From contig PDOP01000039.1 of the NCBI GenBank assembly GCA_002749205.1, positions 1 to 56,289 on the forward strand: a stretch of DNA of 56,289 nucleotides. Direction: 5' to 3'. Positions 1 to 9,024 of the stretch are shown piece after piece. Numbering within the stretch: the first letter of the stretch is position 1; every line of letters starts with the position of its first letter. The notes under the pieces were generated by a model, which was not told the origin of the DNA, searched no databases, and saw nothing but the letters and a program-made list of their open reading frames with translations. Source of the stretch: Treponema sp. (GTDB lineage Bacteria > Spirochaetota > Spirochaetia > Treponematales > Treponemataceae). The position numbers were made by a program, and so were the translations under genes.

Positions 1-1
1 C

Positions 2-391
2 GTATCGCGATCGTCAAATAACATAGGGGCGAGTTTTGCTTTAATTTTTGATAAGGTTAATCAGGTTAAGATGCGAAGTGCGGGGATAATGAAAATAGCG
101 GAAACCAGAAGAGAGCAAAGTAAACAATTGTTACAGTTAATTGAAAAGGTGGACGGTATTACCAGTGAGGTAAAAGAAGGCTCAGCGGAGATGCTTCGAG
201 GCGGAGAGCAAGTTTCTGATGAGGTAAGAAAGTTAGATGAGCTTACTCGAATTATTACGAACAGAATGAATGAAATGGCAACCGGTGCGGTACAAATAAA
301 CGCCTCCGTTCAGGAAGTAAACGACTTAACGCAGCAGAATAAAGAGAGTATTAAAAACTTATTGGAAGAGGTTAATAAATTTAAGGTGTAA
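2..391 (+). CDS. Methyl-accepting chemotaxis protein, C-terminal end (5' partial)
   Basis: The reading frame is open from the first bases of the window, so the N-terminus lies outside. What remains is about 129 residues of continuous heptad-like coiled coil rich in Glu, Lys, Ser and Gln. It contains the pattern MATGAVQINASVQEVNDL near the end, typical of the membrane-distal methylation helix of chemoreceptors, followed by a short basic tail. In this family the cytoplasmic hairpin binds CheW and CheA and is methylated on Glu/Gln. No ligand domain, membrane segment or hairpin tip is visible here, so the signal sensed cannot be named. The assignment as an MCP tail is fairly secure; other long coiled-coil proteins are the alternative. 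Confidence 0.8.
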   Translation, partial: VSRSSNNIGASFALIFDKVNQVKMRSAGIMKIAETRREQSKQLLQLIEKVDGITSEVKEGSAEMLRGGEQVSDEVRKLDELTRIITNRMNEMATGAVQINASVQEVNDLTQQNKESIKNLLEEVNKFKV

Positions 392-484
392 GCGTCATTT
401 TTGCTTTTGCAGTAATTAAGGTATTTGAGTCACTATAGCACTATCTTAAAGATAAATTTCGATATATGTATGGGAGGTATTAAC

Positions 485-895
485 ATGAAGCAATTTAGGA
501 ATGTTTTTAAGGGGGTGGTTGCATTGATGGTATTAATCATTGCAAGTAGTCTTTTGGCAGGTTGTAAACAGCCAAGTGATTCTTCATCAAATTCTGATAA
601 TACAAAAATTATTACCGGCTCCAAAGGCACAAAAATTACTTTTAAAAATCTTGATAAGAGTGCCGGTACTGCAGATATTTCAGGAGAATACAATAGTGTT
701 AAAGTTACGGCAAAAGTAACCTGTAATACATCAGCGACTCCAAAAACCGTAAGTTTTTCAAATATTACTGCAGATCCATCAACTCAATTAAATAATATCA
801 AAACTTTGTTGAATAATGGAAGCCCAATGAATCTTACAGGAAATAAATTAACTTTAAATGGGGAAACTTTTGACTTAACACCTATTCTTGAGTAG
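485..895 (+). CDS. Small putative lipoprotein
   Basis: This 136-aa protein has a basic N-terminus, a hydrophobic stretch and a lipobox ending LLAGC at about residue 27, so it is probably lipid-anchored after signal peptidase II cleavage. The ATG at 485 is chosen because a GGGAGG site lies 7 nt upstream and the signal peptide starts there; a TTG further upstream would add a charged extension before the signal sequence. The mature part is a Ser/Asn/Thr-rich linker followed by a probable beta-rich domain with repeated short K-x-T and G-x-x-x-L stretches. I do not recognise a named family. It lies between the MCP and a second lipoprotein and has its own terminator. Confidence 0.75.
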   Translation: MKQFRNVFKGVVALMVLIIASSLLAGCKQPSDSSSNSDNTKIITGSKGTKITFKNLDKSAGTADISGEYNSVKVTAKVTCNTSATPKTVSFSNITADPSTQLNNIKTLLNNGSPMNLTGNKLTLNGETFDLTPILE

Positions 896-929
896 GTTAA
901 AATGTACAGGGCTTTAAGATAAAAATTAA

Positions 930-969
930 AATAAAGGGGGTAAAGACATCTTTGCCTCCTTTATTTTTT
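930..969 (+). terminator. Rho-independent terminator
   Basis: An AATAAAGGGGG arm pairs with CCTCCTTTATT around a short AAAG-acat-CTTT inner stem and is followed by a run of T. It lies directly after the small lipoprotein gene. Confidence 0.8.
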
Positions 970-1002
970 AAGCTGGTTTTTCTAAATTTTAATAAAACTT
1001 TA

Positions 1003-1031
1003 TAGACATATATTTGCTTTTGTGATATACT
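1003..1031 (+). promoter_or_regulatory. Sigma70-type promoter for the lipoprotein at 1050
   Basis: TAGACA (1003-1008) and TATACT (1026-1031) are separated by 17 bp. A GGTAGGAG ribosome binding site follows at 1036-1043. Confidence 0.7.
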
Positions 1032-1049
1032 GGATGGTAGGAGTATATT

Positions 1050-1625
1050 ATGAAAAAATCCCTTTATCTTTTTAATGCTTTATTGATTTTTGTTTTGCTA
1101 ACAGCATGTACGAGTGTAGGTGCTAAATCGCAAGACAAGTTTGATGAATTGATGGCGCTTTCCAAAAAAATTATAGAGCAAGAATCTTGGGTTAATTCAT
1201 GTATTCCGGGATGTGCGTTTACAAGTAATCGGCCTGACGAAAAAACCTATTGGGTAGACATGGGGTTTAAGCCCGGGATTACAGCAAAAACCTATAAACC
1301 CATAACGGAAAAATACATTAAGGAATTTCGTAAAATAACAGGTAAAGTCTCCATAAACCCTTGTGTCAGCTGGGAATTTACCAAAGATATTTCTACTATT
1401 GCCAATAAAACAAAAAAGGCTAAAGATGAAGCGTTGACCAAAGAGGCAATGTCAAAAGTTAATCTTATACAAAAGAATTTCAATGAAAAAAAATACGATA
1501 TAGAATATATTTCAACATCATATAGGTTGATTATTCAAAAAAACACTGCCAAAATAATTTACATGTTGTATGCCCCTATTGATACAAAACAAGCTACTGC
1601 TGATTTGGTGAATTCTGCATTATAA
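1050..1625 (+). CDS. Putative lipoprotein, 191 aa
   Basis: The N-terminus is MKKSLYLFNALLIFVLL followed by TACTS, a classic signal peptide with a lipobox cysteine near residue 20. The mature protein is mixed and Lys-rich, with two further cysteines (SCIPGC) close to the N-terminus and one in the middle (NPCVSW). I cannot place it in a family. The start is supported by a well-spaced GGTAGGAG site and by a good promoter just upstream, so it is probably transcribed alone. The region downstream (1630-1850) is an inverted-repeat block, not coding. Confidence 0.75.
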   Translation: MKKSLYLFNALLIFVLLTACTSVGAKSQDKFDELMALSKKIIEQESWVNSCIPGCAFTSNRPDEKTYWVDMGFKPGITAKTYKPITEKYIKEFRKITGKVSINPCVSWEFTKDISTIANKTKKAKDEALTKEAMSKVNLIQKNFNEKKYDIEYISTSYRLIIQKNTAKIIYMLYAPIDTKQATADLVNSAL

Positions 1626-1629
1626 AAAA

Positions 1630-1850
1630 CTCGGGAACCGTCCCTCGACAGGCTCGATAACCGATTGTCGAAGGGTAGCCGCGAAAGAGATAGTAGCGGA
1701 ATTTTAACGCCGATTGAGGAAATTGCAGTAGTGGTGGTTGAAGTGAAGCGGAAAACACCACTGTAGTCTAAAAGAAGAGGCGTTAAGATTGGTAGCGGAT
1801 AGCTCGGTTTTTGCATTGCGTGAAGTAAAGCAAATCATATTTATGAATGT
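1630..1850. repeat. Intergenic inverted-repeat block
   Basis: TTAACGCC (1704-1711) pairs with GGCGTTAA (1779-1786). Inside this, AGTGGTGGTT pairs with AACACCACT (1730-1762), giving a nested hairpin of about 85 nt. It resembles the palindromic intergenic elements elsewhere in the window but matches none of them closely. The rest of the gap up to about 1975 is AT-rich with nothing further visible. Confidence 0.6.
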
Positions 1851-1979
1851 TTTGAGTCGCAATACAAAAATTCGCCCATATTTATTTTATAAAATTTCTC
1901 CGATTTTTTAAATTTATAACTTTTAAATGTGAAAGACGACTGTAACAGTTAAGTTTTTTTTGCTAATTTTAAAAAAAAC

Positions 1980-2008
1980 TTGATTTTTTAAGTGTTTTGG
2001 GTTATCTT
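1980..2008 (+). promoter_or_regulatory. Promoter of clpSA, leaderless arrangement
   Basis: TTGATT (1980-1985), a 17-bp spacer and TATCTT (2003-2008). The clpS ATG at 2015 lies exactly 7 nt after the -10 box and no Shine-Dalgarno sequence precedes it, so the transcript probably starts at the start codon. Confidence 0.5.
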
Positions 2009-2014
2009 ATAAGT

Positions 2015-2323
2015 ATGAATAAACAACAAGAACAAAATTCAACAACCACATTAACCCATAACGAAGTAAGACAACCTGAGTTATATAAAGTTATCTTACT
2101 TAACGATGACTTTACAAGTCAGGATTTTGTTGTGGCGATTTTAATAACAATTTTTGGAAAAACCCTTGATGATGCAAAAAAGCTGATGCTGGAAGCACAT
2201 AAAAACGGACAGGTAGCAGTTGGCACTTACAACTACGATATAGCAACCAGTAAATCATCGCAGGTTAGCAGCATTGCTACAGAAAACGGTTTTCCACTTG
2301 CGTGTAAATTGGAGAGGGAATGA
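2015..2323 (+). CDS. clpS: ClpS, adaptor for the ClpAP protease
   Basis: A 102-aa protein with the ClpS signature YKVILLNDDFTSQDFVV, followed by the helix that packs against the ClpA N-domain and the conserved AHKNGQVAVGTY stretch. ClpS delivers N-end-rule substrates to ClpA. The N-terminal 25 residues are the expected flexible tail. ATG 2015 is preferred to an upstream TTG because the added residues are not family-like and the promoter places the mRNA start at this ATG. Its stop overlaps the clpA start (ATGA), so the two are translationally coupled, as in many bacteria. Confidence 0.93.
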   Translation: MNKQQEQNSTTTLTHNEVRQPELYKVILLNDDFTSQDFVVAILITIFGKTLDDAKKLMLEAHKNGQVAVGTYNYDIATSKSSQVSSIATENGFPLACKLERE

Positions 2324-4680
2324 AGGTAAGTCTATCGACTAAATCAGAAAGAGTGGTTGATGCCGCTCTTGAAAATGCAAAGACCAAAAATCATGAATTT
2401 GTTACCCCTGAGCATCTTTTGTTTGAAATTTTAGGACAGTCGGATATAGTAGAGCTGTTGTTTTTATGCGATACAAATGTTGAAGCCCTATATTTTGATG
2501 TTAAAGAATATTTGAATAACTTCATACCCGTAAGAAAAAAGATCAATATTCCGATGCAATCTTTGGGATTTAAATCTGTTATCAGCAGGGCTGTTTTACA
2601 TTGCCAAAGTGCAGACAAACAAAAATTGGAACCGGCAGATCTTTTGGTCAGCATTTATGACGAAGAATTAAACCACGCTTCATTTTTAATGCGACATTCA
2701 GGAATAAAGCGAATTAAATTACTCCAAGCAATTTCCTATTCAAAAAAACACCCTATCGATATTTTAGACAGATCACTGAAGAATAAAATATTTCCGCCTA
2801 ATTACAAAAACATTAAAGAGCAAATTGATGAATTGGCGGTAAATCGACCTTCAAAAATACCGGGTTACAAAGAAAACATAAAAGAACCCGGAAAACAAAA
2901 GCGTTCAATATTGCCTGCATTTACCAGTAACCTGACCGAATTGGCAAAAGAAGGAAAACTCGGAAAGATAATCGGGCGCCAAGATGAAATAGACAATACC
3001 ATTCAAATACTGTGCAGAAAGAAAAAAAACAATCCGATTCATATCGGCGAGCCGGGTGTCGGAAAAACGGCCATAACCGAAGGGCTTGCTCAAAGAATTA
3101 TCGCAAAAGAAGTACCCGATTTTTTATATGACTTTGAAATTTTCAGCTTGGATATGTCTTCGGTTATAGCCGGAACAAAACTCAGGGGCGATTTTGAAGA
3201 AAGACTTAAAAACATCTGTAACGAGCTTATCAAACATGAAAAAGCCATATTGTTTATTGATGAAATTCACTCTCTGATTGGCACAGGTAGCGGAACTAAC
3301 GGGGGCTTCGATGCTTCAAATATTCTAAAGCCTTTTTTGACTTCAGGAAACTTGCGTTGCATAGGTGCTACTACCTATGACGAGTATGTAAAAACCTTTT
3401 CAAAAGACAAAGCACTATCTCGCCGTTTTCAAAAAATTGAAATACAAGAGCCCAGCGAAGAATCTACTTTTGAAATACTGAAAGGTATTCAACCTGACTA
3501 CGAGCTTTTTCATAACATAAAATACAGTGATGAAGCATTGAAGCACGCAGTTCATCTTTCAAACCTTTATATCAATGAAAGATTTCTTCCGGATAAGGCT
3601 ATCGATATAATAGATGAAGCGGGTAGTCAAGCCCGTATATTCAATTCACTTGTTCCGGATGAAAAAAAAGAAATAATAGAAGAGGCGGAAATAGACTTGG
3701 TTGTTGCAAAAATGGCTAAAATTCCGAAAAACAAAGTTTCAACAGATGAGCGTGAAAAACTACAAAACCTTGAACAAAAACTTTCAGAAAAGATATTCGG
3801 ACAAAAAGAAGCTGTTCAATCAGTATCTACTGCAATTAAACGCACCAGAGCGGGACTTAGAGCAAAAAACAAATCTGTTGCTAACTTTCTTTTTGTAGGG
3901 CCTACAGGTGTCGGTAAAACAGCTTTGGCAAATGCAATAGCAGATGAGCTTGGCATTGCCATTCACCGTTTTGATATGAGCGAATACCAAGAAAAACACA
4001 CTGTCAGTCGCTTAATCGGCTCACCACCCGGATATGTCGGGTTTGAAGAAGGCGGATTGCTCACAGATGCTGTTCGCCGAGCTCCACATGCAGTGCTTTT
4101 ATTGGACGAAATAGAAAAAGCACATTCGAGTATTTTCAATGTGTTGTTGCAAATAATGGACTACGCAACCCTCACCGATAATCAGGGGCGCAAGGCAGAC
4201 TTTAGAAACATTATTTTGATTTTAACAAGCAATGCCGGTGCAGACCAATTGGGTAAACCTGAAATAGGCTTCGGAGGAAAGACTTTTTCGGATTCTGCAA
4301 TTACAACGGCGGTTGAAAATGCTTTTTCGCCTGAGTTTAGAAATCGCCTTGACTCCGTTATAACATTCCATCAACTTAACACAGAGGCAGCAAAGCAAAT
4401 TGTTGTTACTGAGATAAAAAAACTGAACAACATGCTCGCCGAAAAAGGCAGGTCGGTTAAATGCGATGATAATATCATGCTATATTTTGTTGAAAAAGGT
4501 TACAGTCGCGAATTCGGTGCAAGAAATATCTCAAGGATGATTGAAAAAGAGCTTATAACCCCGTTGGTAGACTTAATTTTATTTGACGAAATAAAAGAAG
4601 GTGAAACCGCAAAATGCACAATGAGTAAGTCAGGGGAACTTAAAATTACGGTTGAACAAGCTTCAGAATGCTACGCTTAA
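2320..4680 (+). CDS. clpA: ClpA, ATPase subunit of the Clp protease
   Basis: A 786-aa double-AAA+ unfoldase that feeds substrates to ClpP. An N-domain (about residues 1-145) is followed by the first AAA+ module with Walker A GEPGVGKT (about 243-250) and Walker B ILFIDEIH, and the second module with Walker A GPTGVGKT (about 526-533), Walker B VLLLDEIEKA and a conserved SPPGYVGFEEGG pore loop. An IGF tripeptide follows in the second module, as expected for the ClpP-docking loop. There is no long middle coiled coil, so it is ClpA and not ClpB or ClpC. It overlaps clpS by 4 nt. clpP is not in the window. Confidence 0.95.
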   Translation: MKVSLSTKSERVVDAALENAKTKNHEFVTPEHLLFEILGQSDIVELLFLCDTNVEALYFDVKEYLNNFIPVRKKINIPMQSLGFKSVISRAVLHCQSADKQKLEPADLLVSIYDEELNHASFLMRHSGIKRIKLLQAISYSKKHPIDILDRSLKNKIFPPNYKNIKEQIDELAVNRPSKIPGYKENIKEPGKQKRSILPAFTSNLTELAKEGKLGKIIGRQDEIDNTIQILCRKKKNNPIHIGEPGVGKTAITEGLAQRIIAKEVPDFLYDFEIFSLDMSSVIAGTKLRGDFEERLKNICNELIKHEKAILFIDEIHSLIGTGSGTNGGFDASNILKPFLTSGNLRCIGATTYDEYVKTFSKDKALSRRFQKIEIQEPSEESTFEILKGIQPDYELFHNIKYSDEALKHAVHLSNLYINERFLPDKAIDIIDEAGSQARIFNSLVPDEKKEIIEEAEIDLVVAKMAKIPKNKVSTDEREKLQNLEQKLSEKIFGQKEAVQSVSTAIKRTRAGLRAKNKSVANFLFVGPTGVGKTALANAIADELGIAIHRFDMSEYQEKHTVSRLIGSPPGYVGFEEGGLLTDAVRRAPHAVLLLDEIEKAHSSIFNVLLQIMDYATLTDNQGRKADFRNIILILTSNAGADQLGKPEIGFGGKTFSDSAITTAVENAFSPEFRNRLDSVITFHQLNTEAAKQIVVTEIKKLNNMLAEKGRSVKCDDNIMLYFVEKGYSREFGARNISRMIEKELITPLVDLILFDEIKEGETAKCTMSKSGELKITVEQASECYA

Positions 4681-4770
4681 ATTGTACAGCTTTTCAATAA
4701 TGCATTGGGTTAATCAAATATCTTGAAGGCATCGAAAAAAGCAGAAAACCGGCGTGTTATGCCTTTGACC

Positions 4771-4920
4771 TTAACATGATTTTGAGCCGGACGGTATCCT
4801 TTTTTCCGATTGTTAAATCGCAAAAAAGATCTTTGACCGGCAGGAAAAAGCATCGATTAAAAATTTAAGAAAAGGAAAAAAGATTTAAGTCCGGCGAGGG
4901 TTACAGAGCGATTAGCGATA
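4771..4920 (+). repeat. R3 palindromic intergenic element, copy 1
   Basis: It begins with a TGATTTTGAG stretch. Outer arms GCCGGAC (4786-4792) and GTCCGGC (4889-4895) pair; inner arms are CCTTTTTTCC and GGAAAAAAG. The landmarks TATCC (left) and AAAAGATTTAAG, then AGCGATTAGCGATAA (right), recur in the other R3 copies. Confidence 0.7.
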
Positions 4921-4965
4921 ATTTTATTTTTTTTATTTTTTGGGCTTTTATTTTTTTGAAAAATA

Positions 4966-5040
4966 TGTTATACTTCCATGATTGTGTTGCAAGTAGGAGG
5001 GGGTAATTGTCCTTTTTCAAATTTTGAAGTAGGCACAATT
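4966..5040 (+). promoter_or_regulatory. Extended -10 promoter and leader hairpin of the phosphatase operon
   Basis: TGT-TATACT (4966-4974) is an extended -10 box; no good -35 is seen. The leader then forms a hairpin: AATTGT (5005-5010) with ACAATT (5035-5040) outside and TTTCAA with TTGAAG inside. It is followed by TTTT and then the ribosome binding site AGGAG just before 5057. It may be an attenuator or simply a stabilising structure. Confidence 0.45.
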
Positions 5041-5056
5041 TTTACAGGAGTTTGAA

Positions 5057-6514
5057 ATGATAAAGCGTCAAAAAATTCTAATGCAAATTGTTATCTGTCT
5101 CGGTGCGGCCTCTGTTTTTGCGTTTTTTATGGCTTTTATAAGCCCCCGTATCTTGTTTCTTGGAAAGTTTAACTCTGCTCAGTATATGAACCTTTCGATT
5201 ACCAAATTCGAAAGTCTTACGGAAATGACATTAATGCACAGGGCGTTTATCGCTACGGGTGTTTTTATTCTGGTTTCTGTGCTTACGGGTATTTTGACAA
5301 CTTATACTTATAAAAAAATAGAGGACAAGGAATTTAATAAGGTCAGGACTAAGTTGTTTGTGGATTTTCTCAATAAGCTTAAAATATCGAACACCGGCGA
5401 AGGTTTTATGGATGCAATTCAAAATGATCTCGAATACAAGGCTAACTGTGAGGTTTTGTTTGTAGACCCAAAAACCGACCATGTTATTTATAACAGCAGT
5501 TCCAGATTTATTTCCGAGCCCAAAACCCTCGATAATCTTACGGAGAAATTTAAGGGCGTTGAAAAAAGCGGTTTTTACTTTTTCGATGATGACTTTAATA
5601 TAGTAAAGAAGCAAAAAACAGCAAAGGGTTTTGCGATAATCACCGAATCAACTTGGTTGTTCATAATTTGTCGGTTTTTGCATAATGTTGAAAAAGAGAT
5701 TTTTCCGGCAATTTACACCGAAATAATCAGTTATGAAAAAAAAGAGGCTACTCTTTCAAAGTTGCTTGAATTTGCCGAGCTTGCAAAAGAATGGAATATG
5801 ATTGCCGAGACGCAAAGGTCTTTTTTGCCTAAAAAAATCCCCGATATAAAGGGCTTGGATATTGGTGCATATTACAGACCTCTTGTAAATGTTTCCGGCG
5901 ATTATTATGACTTTGTCGAAGTAAGCGAAACCAAAACTTTGTTTGTGGTAGGGGATATTTCGGGTAAGGGTTTGCCGGCCGCTCTTATAATGGGTGTTGT
6001 TGTTAATACAATCCGAATTGCCGAAGACAAAGAAGATATTGCAGCGCTTCTTTATTCTGTTCATGATGCTATTAGACGTATGGGTTTGGTTGATAAATAT
6101 ACTGTAATGTTTATGGGTTTAATCGATACTGAGAAGATGACAATTCGATATGTTAATGCGTCTCTTGAAAGCCCGCTTGTTTTGACAGAGTCGATGGACG
6201 GGTATAAAATAAAGACCTTGGACTCTAATTGCAGTATTGTAGGTATCATTGACTTAGACGATGTTGAAGTTCAGGAGGTTTCGCTGTATCGGGGTGATGT
6301 TTTGGTTATGCTGACCGATGGTGTGCCTGAGGTTATGAACGAAAACGGTGTTGAGCTTGGTGAAACGGAATTTTATCTTGAGTCGGTAAAGCAGTATGCA
6401 AAACAGTCTGCCGGCGAGTTAGTTGAGGATATAGCCGGAATGGCTTTTGCCTATTCTGTTGGAAGAAAGGTACGAGACGATCTCACTATCGTTGCCGTGA
6501 AGTTAGAGGGGTAA
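5057..6514 (+). CDS. RsbU/SpoIIE-type PP2C phosphatase, membrane-anchored
   Basis: A 485-aa protein with two membrane segments (about residues 8-36 and 60-82) followed by a cytoplasmic region and a C-terminal SpoIIE phosphatase domain (about 270-485). The metal-binding and catalytic motifs are present: GDYYDF, VVGDISGKGLPAAL, MLTDGVPEV and RDDLTIVAVKL. Such enzymes dephosphorylate a STAS-domain antagonist, releasing a partner from the cognate switch kinase. The gene opens an operon with a second phosphatase 2 nt downstream, then STAS and kinase genes. The short extracytoplasmic loop could sense an envelope signal, which is inference. Confidence 0.88.
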   Translation: MIKRQKILMQIVICLGAASVFAFFMAFISPRILFLGKFNSAQYMNLSITKFESLTEMTLMHRAFIATGVFILVSVLTGILTTYTYKKIEDKEFNKVRTKLFVDFLNKLKISNTGEGFMDAIQNDLEYKANCEVLFVDPKTDHVIYNSSSRFISEPKTLDNLTEKFKGVEKSGFYFFDDDFNIVKKQKTAKGFAIITESTWLFIICRFLHNVEKEIFPAIYTEIISYEKKEATLSKLLEFAELAKEWNMIAETQRSFLPKKIPDIKGLDIGAYYRPLVNVSGDYYDFVEVSETKTLFVVGDISGKGLPAALIMGVVVNTIRIAEDKEDIAALLYSVHDAIRRMGLVDKYTVMFMGLIDTEKMTIRYVNASLESPLVLTESMDGYKIKTLDSNCSIVGIIDLDDVEVQEVSLYRGDVLVMLTDGVPEVMNENGVELGETEFYLESVKQYAKQSAGELVEDIAGMAFAYSVGRKVRDDLTIVAVKLEG

Positions 6515-6516
6515 GC

Positions 6517-8655
6517 ATGGGACTGATTATATTTGAAGGCTTGTTTATAATTGTCTTGTTGATAATGACAACTTTTTTGTTTGCAAGGAAAGATGAATAC
6601 GGTAAACATTTGGCCGCTGTTTCATTGTTTGCCGCCATAACTACTATTCTGTTGAATTTAGTTTATATAATGTTGTATTTGGGTATTTCGTCCATATATA
6701 CTAAGATAGCGTCAAAGTTGATGTTTTCGGGGATTGTGGTGCTTACAAGTTTTATGCTGGACTTGGTTGTACGGGCTCCTTATTTCGATAAAAAAACTTG
6801 GTTTACGGTATTAAACGGTATTCTTACCGTAGGCGGTGTGGTTTTTGTTGCTTTTTTAATAGACGAGCTTTCTTGGAACTCGCTTGTCGGATTTGAAATT
6901 ATATCCAAAACTTTAACAGACGGCGGCTTAAAAAGTTTTGGGCTTTTCTCTGTATTCTATTTTTTGCTTTTGCCTTTGCTCTCGGGTCTTATATTGTTTA
7001 TAAGGTCGTTTGGCATCAGAAGTAGTATTTACAGACAGAATATGGTTTTGACGAGCGTAGGATGTTGGTTCGTGGGTATAGCTCTTTTTTCTGTTTATAT
7101 TTTTTCGCAGATGATATTTTCGTGGATGTTTGCTTTTTTTCCGATACCGTATATTGTAGGCATTCTATGGGTTACTTACGCTTTTTCTTTGACGATAGTT
7201 TTTGACCGAAAAGAAGTTCTTTTATTGATTTTAAGGTTTTTGGCTTTTACACTTCTTTTCGGTGTTATAGCAGGTCTTATATCAGGTTATGTTCTTTCCA
7301 ATATTCGTAACTTCCAGATGCAGCTGGTAGTGATTGTAGGTGCAGTTTCCGTTGTTTTTTTTGTAAGGCAGATTACGCAAAATAAGCTGTTCTGGATTTT
7401 CGGCGAAACCAAAGATTATGAAAAACCTTTTGAGAGGGCATTGCAGGAAATTGACTTTACTAAAGGGCGTGAAGATGTTATGCACGACATTACGGAAGCT
7501 TTACGTGTTTACATGGGTTGCTCAGGTATTGATATTCTTGTTACTGATGATAATTTTGTTATGCAAACCGTTTTTTCATCAATTGATAATACGAATAGGT
7601 TTGATACCACCGTTTCTGCTTTTGACTATTTGATAAATAAAAACATTCAGGTTTTATTTCAAACCGAGTTGGTTACAAAATACGAGTACGAAGAAATCCG
7701 TCCTGATTTGAATGTTATTTTTTCAAAAACAGGTGCCGATGTTATGGTTTTCGTGCGGGATAATCAGCGCATTATTGGTGCGTTTGCATTGGGAAAAAAA
7801 TCCAATAAATCCGAATACGGCACTTATGACTTAAATGTAATAAAGAGCTTTTATTCTTACTTTTTTCTTGTTATTTACTATTTGAGAAACATAGCCAAAC
7901 AGAATATTGTTATGACTGTTGACCGAGAGGTTGAAATGTCAGACCAGATTATAAGCTCAATTCAGGGTGCAGTCGAAAAAATCGAAAGTAAACAGATTGA
8001 AATTGATTCACTGAACTACTCTGCTTATAAACTGGGTGGTGATTTCATAGACTTCCTTCGTCTTTCCGAAAACCGTTATTTCTTCTTAATTGGTGATGTC
8101 GCCGGAAAAGGCTTGAGTGCAAGTATGTCGATGGTAATTTTAAAATCGGTGTTGCACACATTTCTTGAAGAAAGTCAGGATTTTAAAGAGCTTGTTGTAA
8201 AGATGAATCTGTTCGTTAAGCAAAATTTGCCTAAGGGAACATTTTTCGCAGGCTTGTTCGGTATTGTTGATTTTAGCACCGGCAGCGTTTATTATTTGAA
8301 CTGCGGTATTCCATTGATGTCGATGTATATAAGTACATACAAAAACGCAATAGAAATCCAAGGCGAAGGTCGGGTTTTGGGCTTTGTAAAAAACATAAAG
8401 CCGTTTTTAAAGGTGCGAAAAATTGTGATGAATCCCGGTGATGTCATTGTATTTACAACTGACGGTTTGTTGGAATCGGAAAACCTTCGAGGAGACAGAT
8501 TCGGTAAAGACAGAGTTTCAAGTATTTTGACAGAGAGTAACGCACAGCCTGCCAAAGAGATTACAAAGGCTATTTATGACAGATTAAACGACTTCGTTTC
8601 CAGCGAATTACAAGATGATGTAACTATACTGGTGTTTAAACACACCGGACAATAA
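6517..8655 (+). CDS. Multi-span membrane SpoIIE-type PP2C phosphatase
   Basis: A 712-aa protein. About eight hydrophobic segments occupy residues 1-290, arranged like the 7TM sensor modules fused to signalling proteins. A GAF-like region follows (about 305-450) and the SpoIIE phosphatase domain is C-terminal (about 490-712), with GGDFIDF, LIGDVAGKGLSAS, FTTDGLLESE and DDVTILVFKH. It starts 2 nt after the preceding phosphatase gene and is presumably translationally coupled to it. Two different sensor modules feeding the same STAS antagonist is the simplest reading of the operon. The ligand is unknown. Confidence 0.85.
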   Translation: MGLIIFEGLFIIVLLIMTTFLFARKDEYGKHLAAVSLFAAITTILLNLVYIMLYLGISSIYTKIASKLMFSGIVVLTSFMLDLVVRAPYFDKKTWFTVLNGILTVGGVVFVAFLIDELSWNSLVGFEIISKTLTDGGLKSFGLFSVFYFLLLPLLSGLILFIRSFGIRSSIYRQNMVLTSVGCWFVGIALFSVYIFSQMIFSWMFAFFPIPYIVGILWVTYAFSLTIVFDRKEVLLLILRFLAFTLLFGVIAGLISGYVLSNIRNFQMQLVVIVGAVSVVFFVRQITQNKLFWIFGETKDYEKPFERALQEIDFTKGREDVMHDITEALRVYMGCSGIDILVTDDNFVMQTVFSSIDNTNRFDTTVSAFDYLINKNIQVLFQTELVTKYEYEEIRPDLNVIFSKTGADVMVFVRDNQRIIGAFALGKKSNKSEYGTYDLNVIKSFYSYFFLVIYYLRNIAKQNIVMTVDREVEMSDQIISSIQGAVEKIESKQIEIDSLNYSAYKLGGDFIDFLRLSENRYFFLIGDVAGKGLSASMSMVILKSVLHTFLEESQDFKELVVKMNLFVKQNLPKGTFFAGLFGIVDFSTGSVYYLNCGIPLMSMYISTYKNAIEIQGEGRVLGFVKNIKPFLKVRKIVMNPGDVIVFTTDGLLESENLRGDRFGKDRVSSILTESNAQPAKEITKAIYDRLNDFVSSELQDDVTILVFKHTGQ

Positions 8656-8673
8656 AAATACGGGGGTATAAAA

Positions 8674-9003
8674 ATGGAAAATCTGATTATAACAGAAGAA
8701 AAAAAAGGCAATTGCATTTTATTGGTAATTGAGGGAAATCTGAATTCTTACACTTACGGAGAATTTGAAGAAAAAATTTATTCGGCAATTAAGGAAGATG
8801 ATGTAGTTTTAGACTTAAATAAGGTTACTAATATGTCATCATCAGGTTTGGGTGTTTTAATGTCTGCACATGATGACGGTGAAGAAGCAGGACACTCTAT
8901 TTATGTATTAAATCCTTCGGACATAGTCAAACTTGCTATCGACTCTACAGGTTTTGCAGATATGTTCAAGGTTATAAAAAGTGTTGACGAAGTAGGCAAC
9001 TAG
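8674..9003 (+). CDS. STAS-domain anti-sigma factor antagonist (RsbV/SpoIIAA-like)
   Basis: A 109-aa single STAS domain with VLDLNKVTNMSSSGLGVLMSA. A serine in this loop is the expected phosphorylation site. Phosphorylation by the neighbouring kinase would inactivate it and the two upstream phosphatases would restore it. A GGGGG ribosome binding site precedes the start, 18 nt after the phosphatase gene. What the switch finally controls cannot be read here, because no sigma factor gene is adjacent. Confidence 0.88.
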   Translation: MENLIITEEKKGNCILLVIEGNLNSYTYGEFEEKIYSAIKEDDVVLDLNKVTNMSSSGLGVLMSAHDDGEEAGHSIYVLNPSDIVKLAIDSTGFADMFKVIKSVDEVGN

Positions 9004-9024
9004 TTAAGGGATAAAAGATAATTT

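Noticed and set aside
1559..1816. Reverse-strand frame over the inverted-repeat block after 1625
   Set aside because: Overlaps the end of the lipoprotein gene and the repeat; low-complexity product without a start signal.
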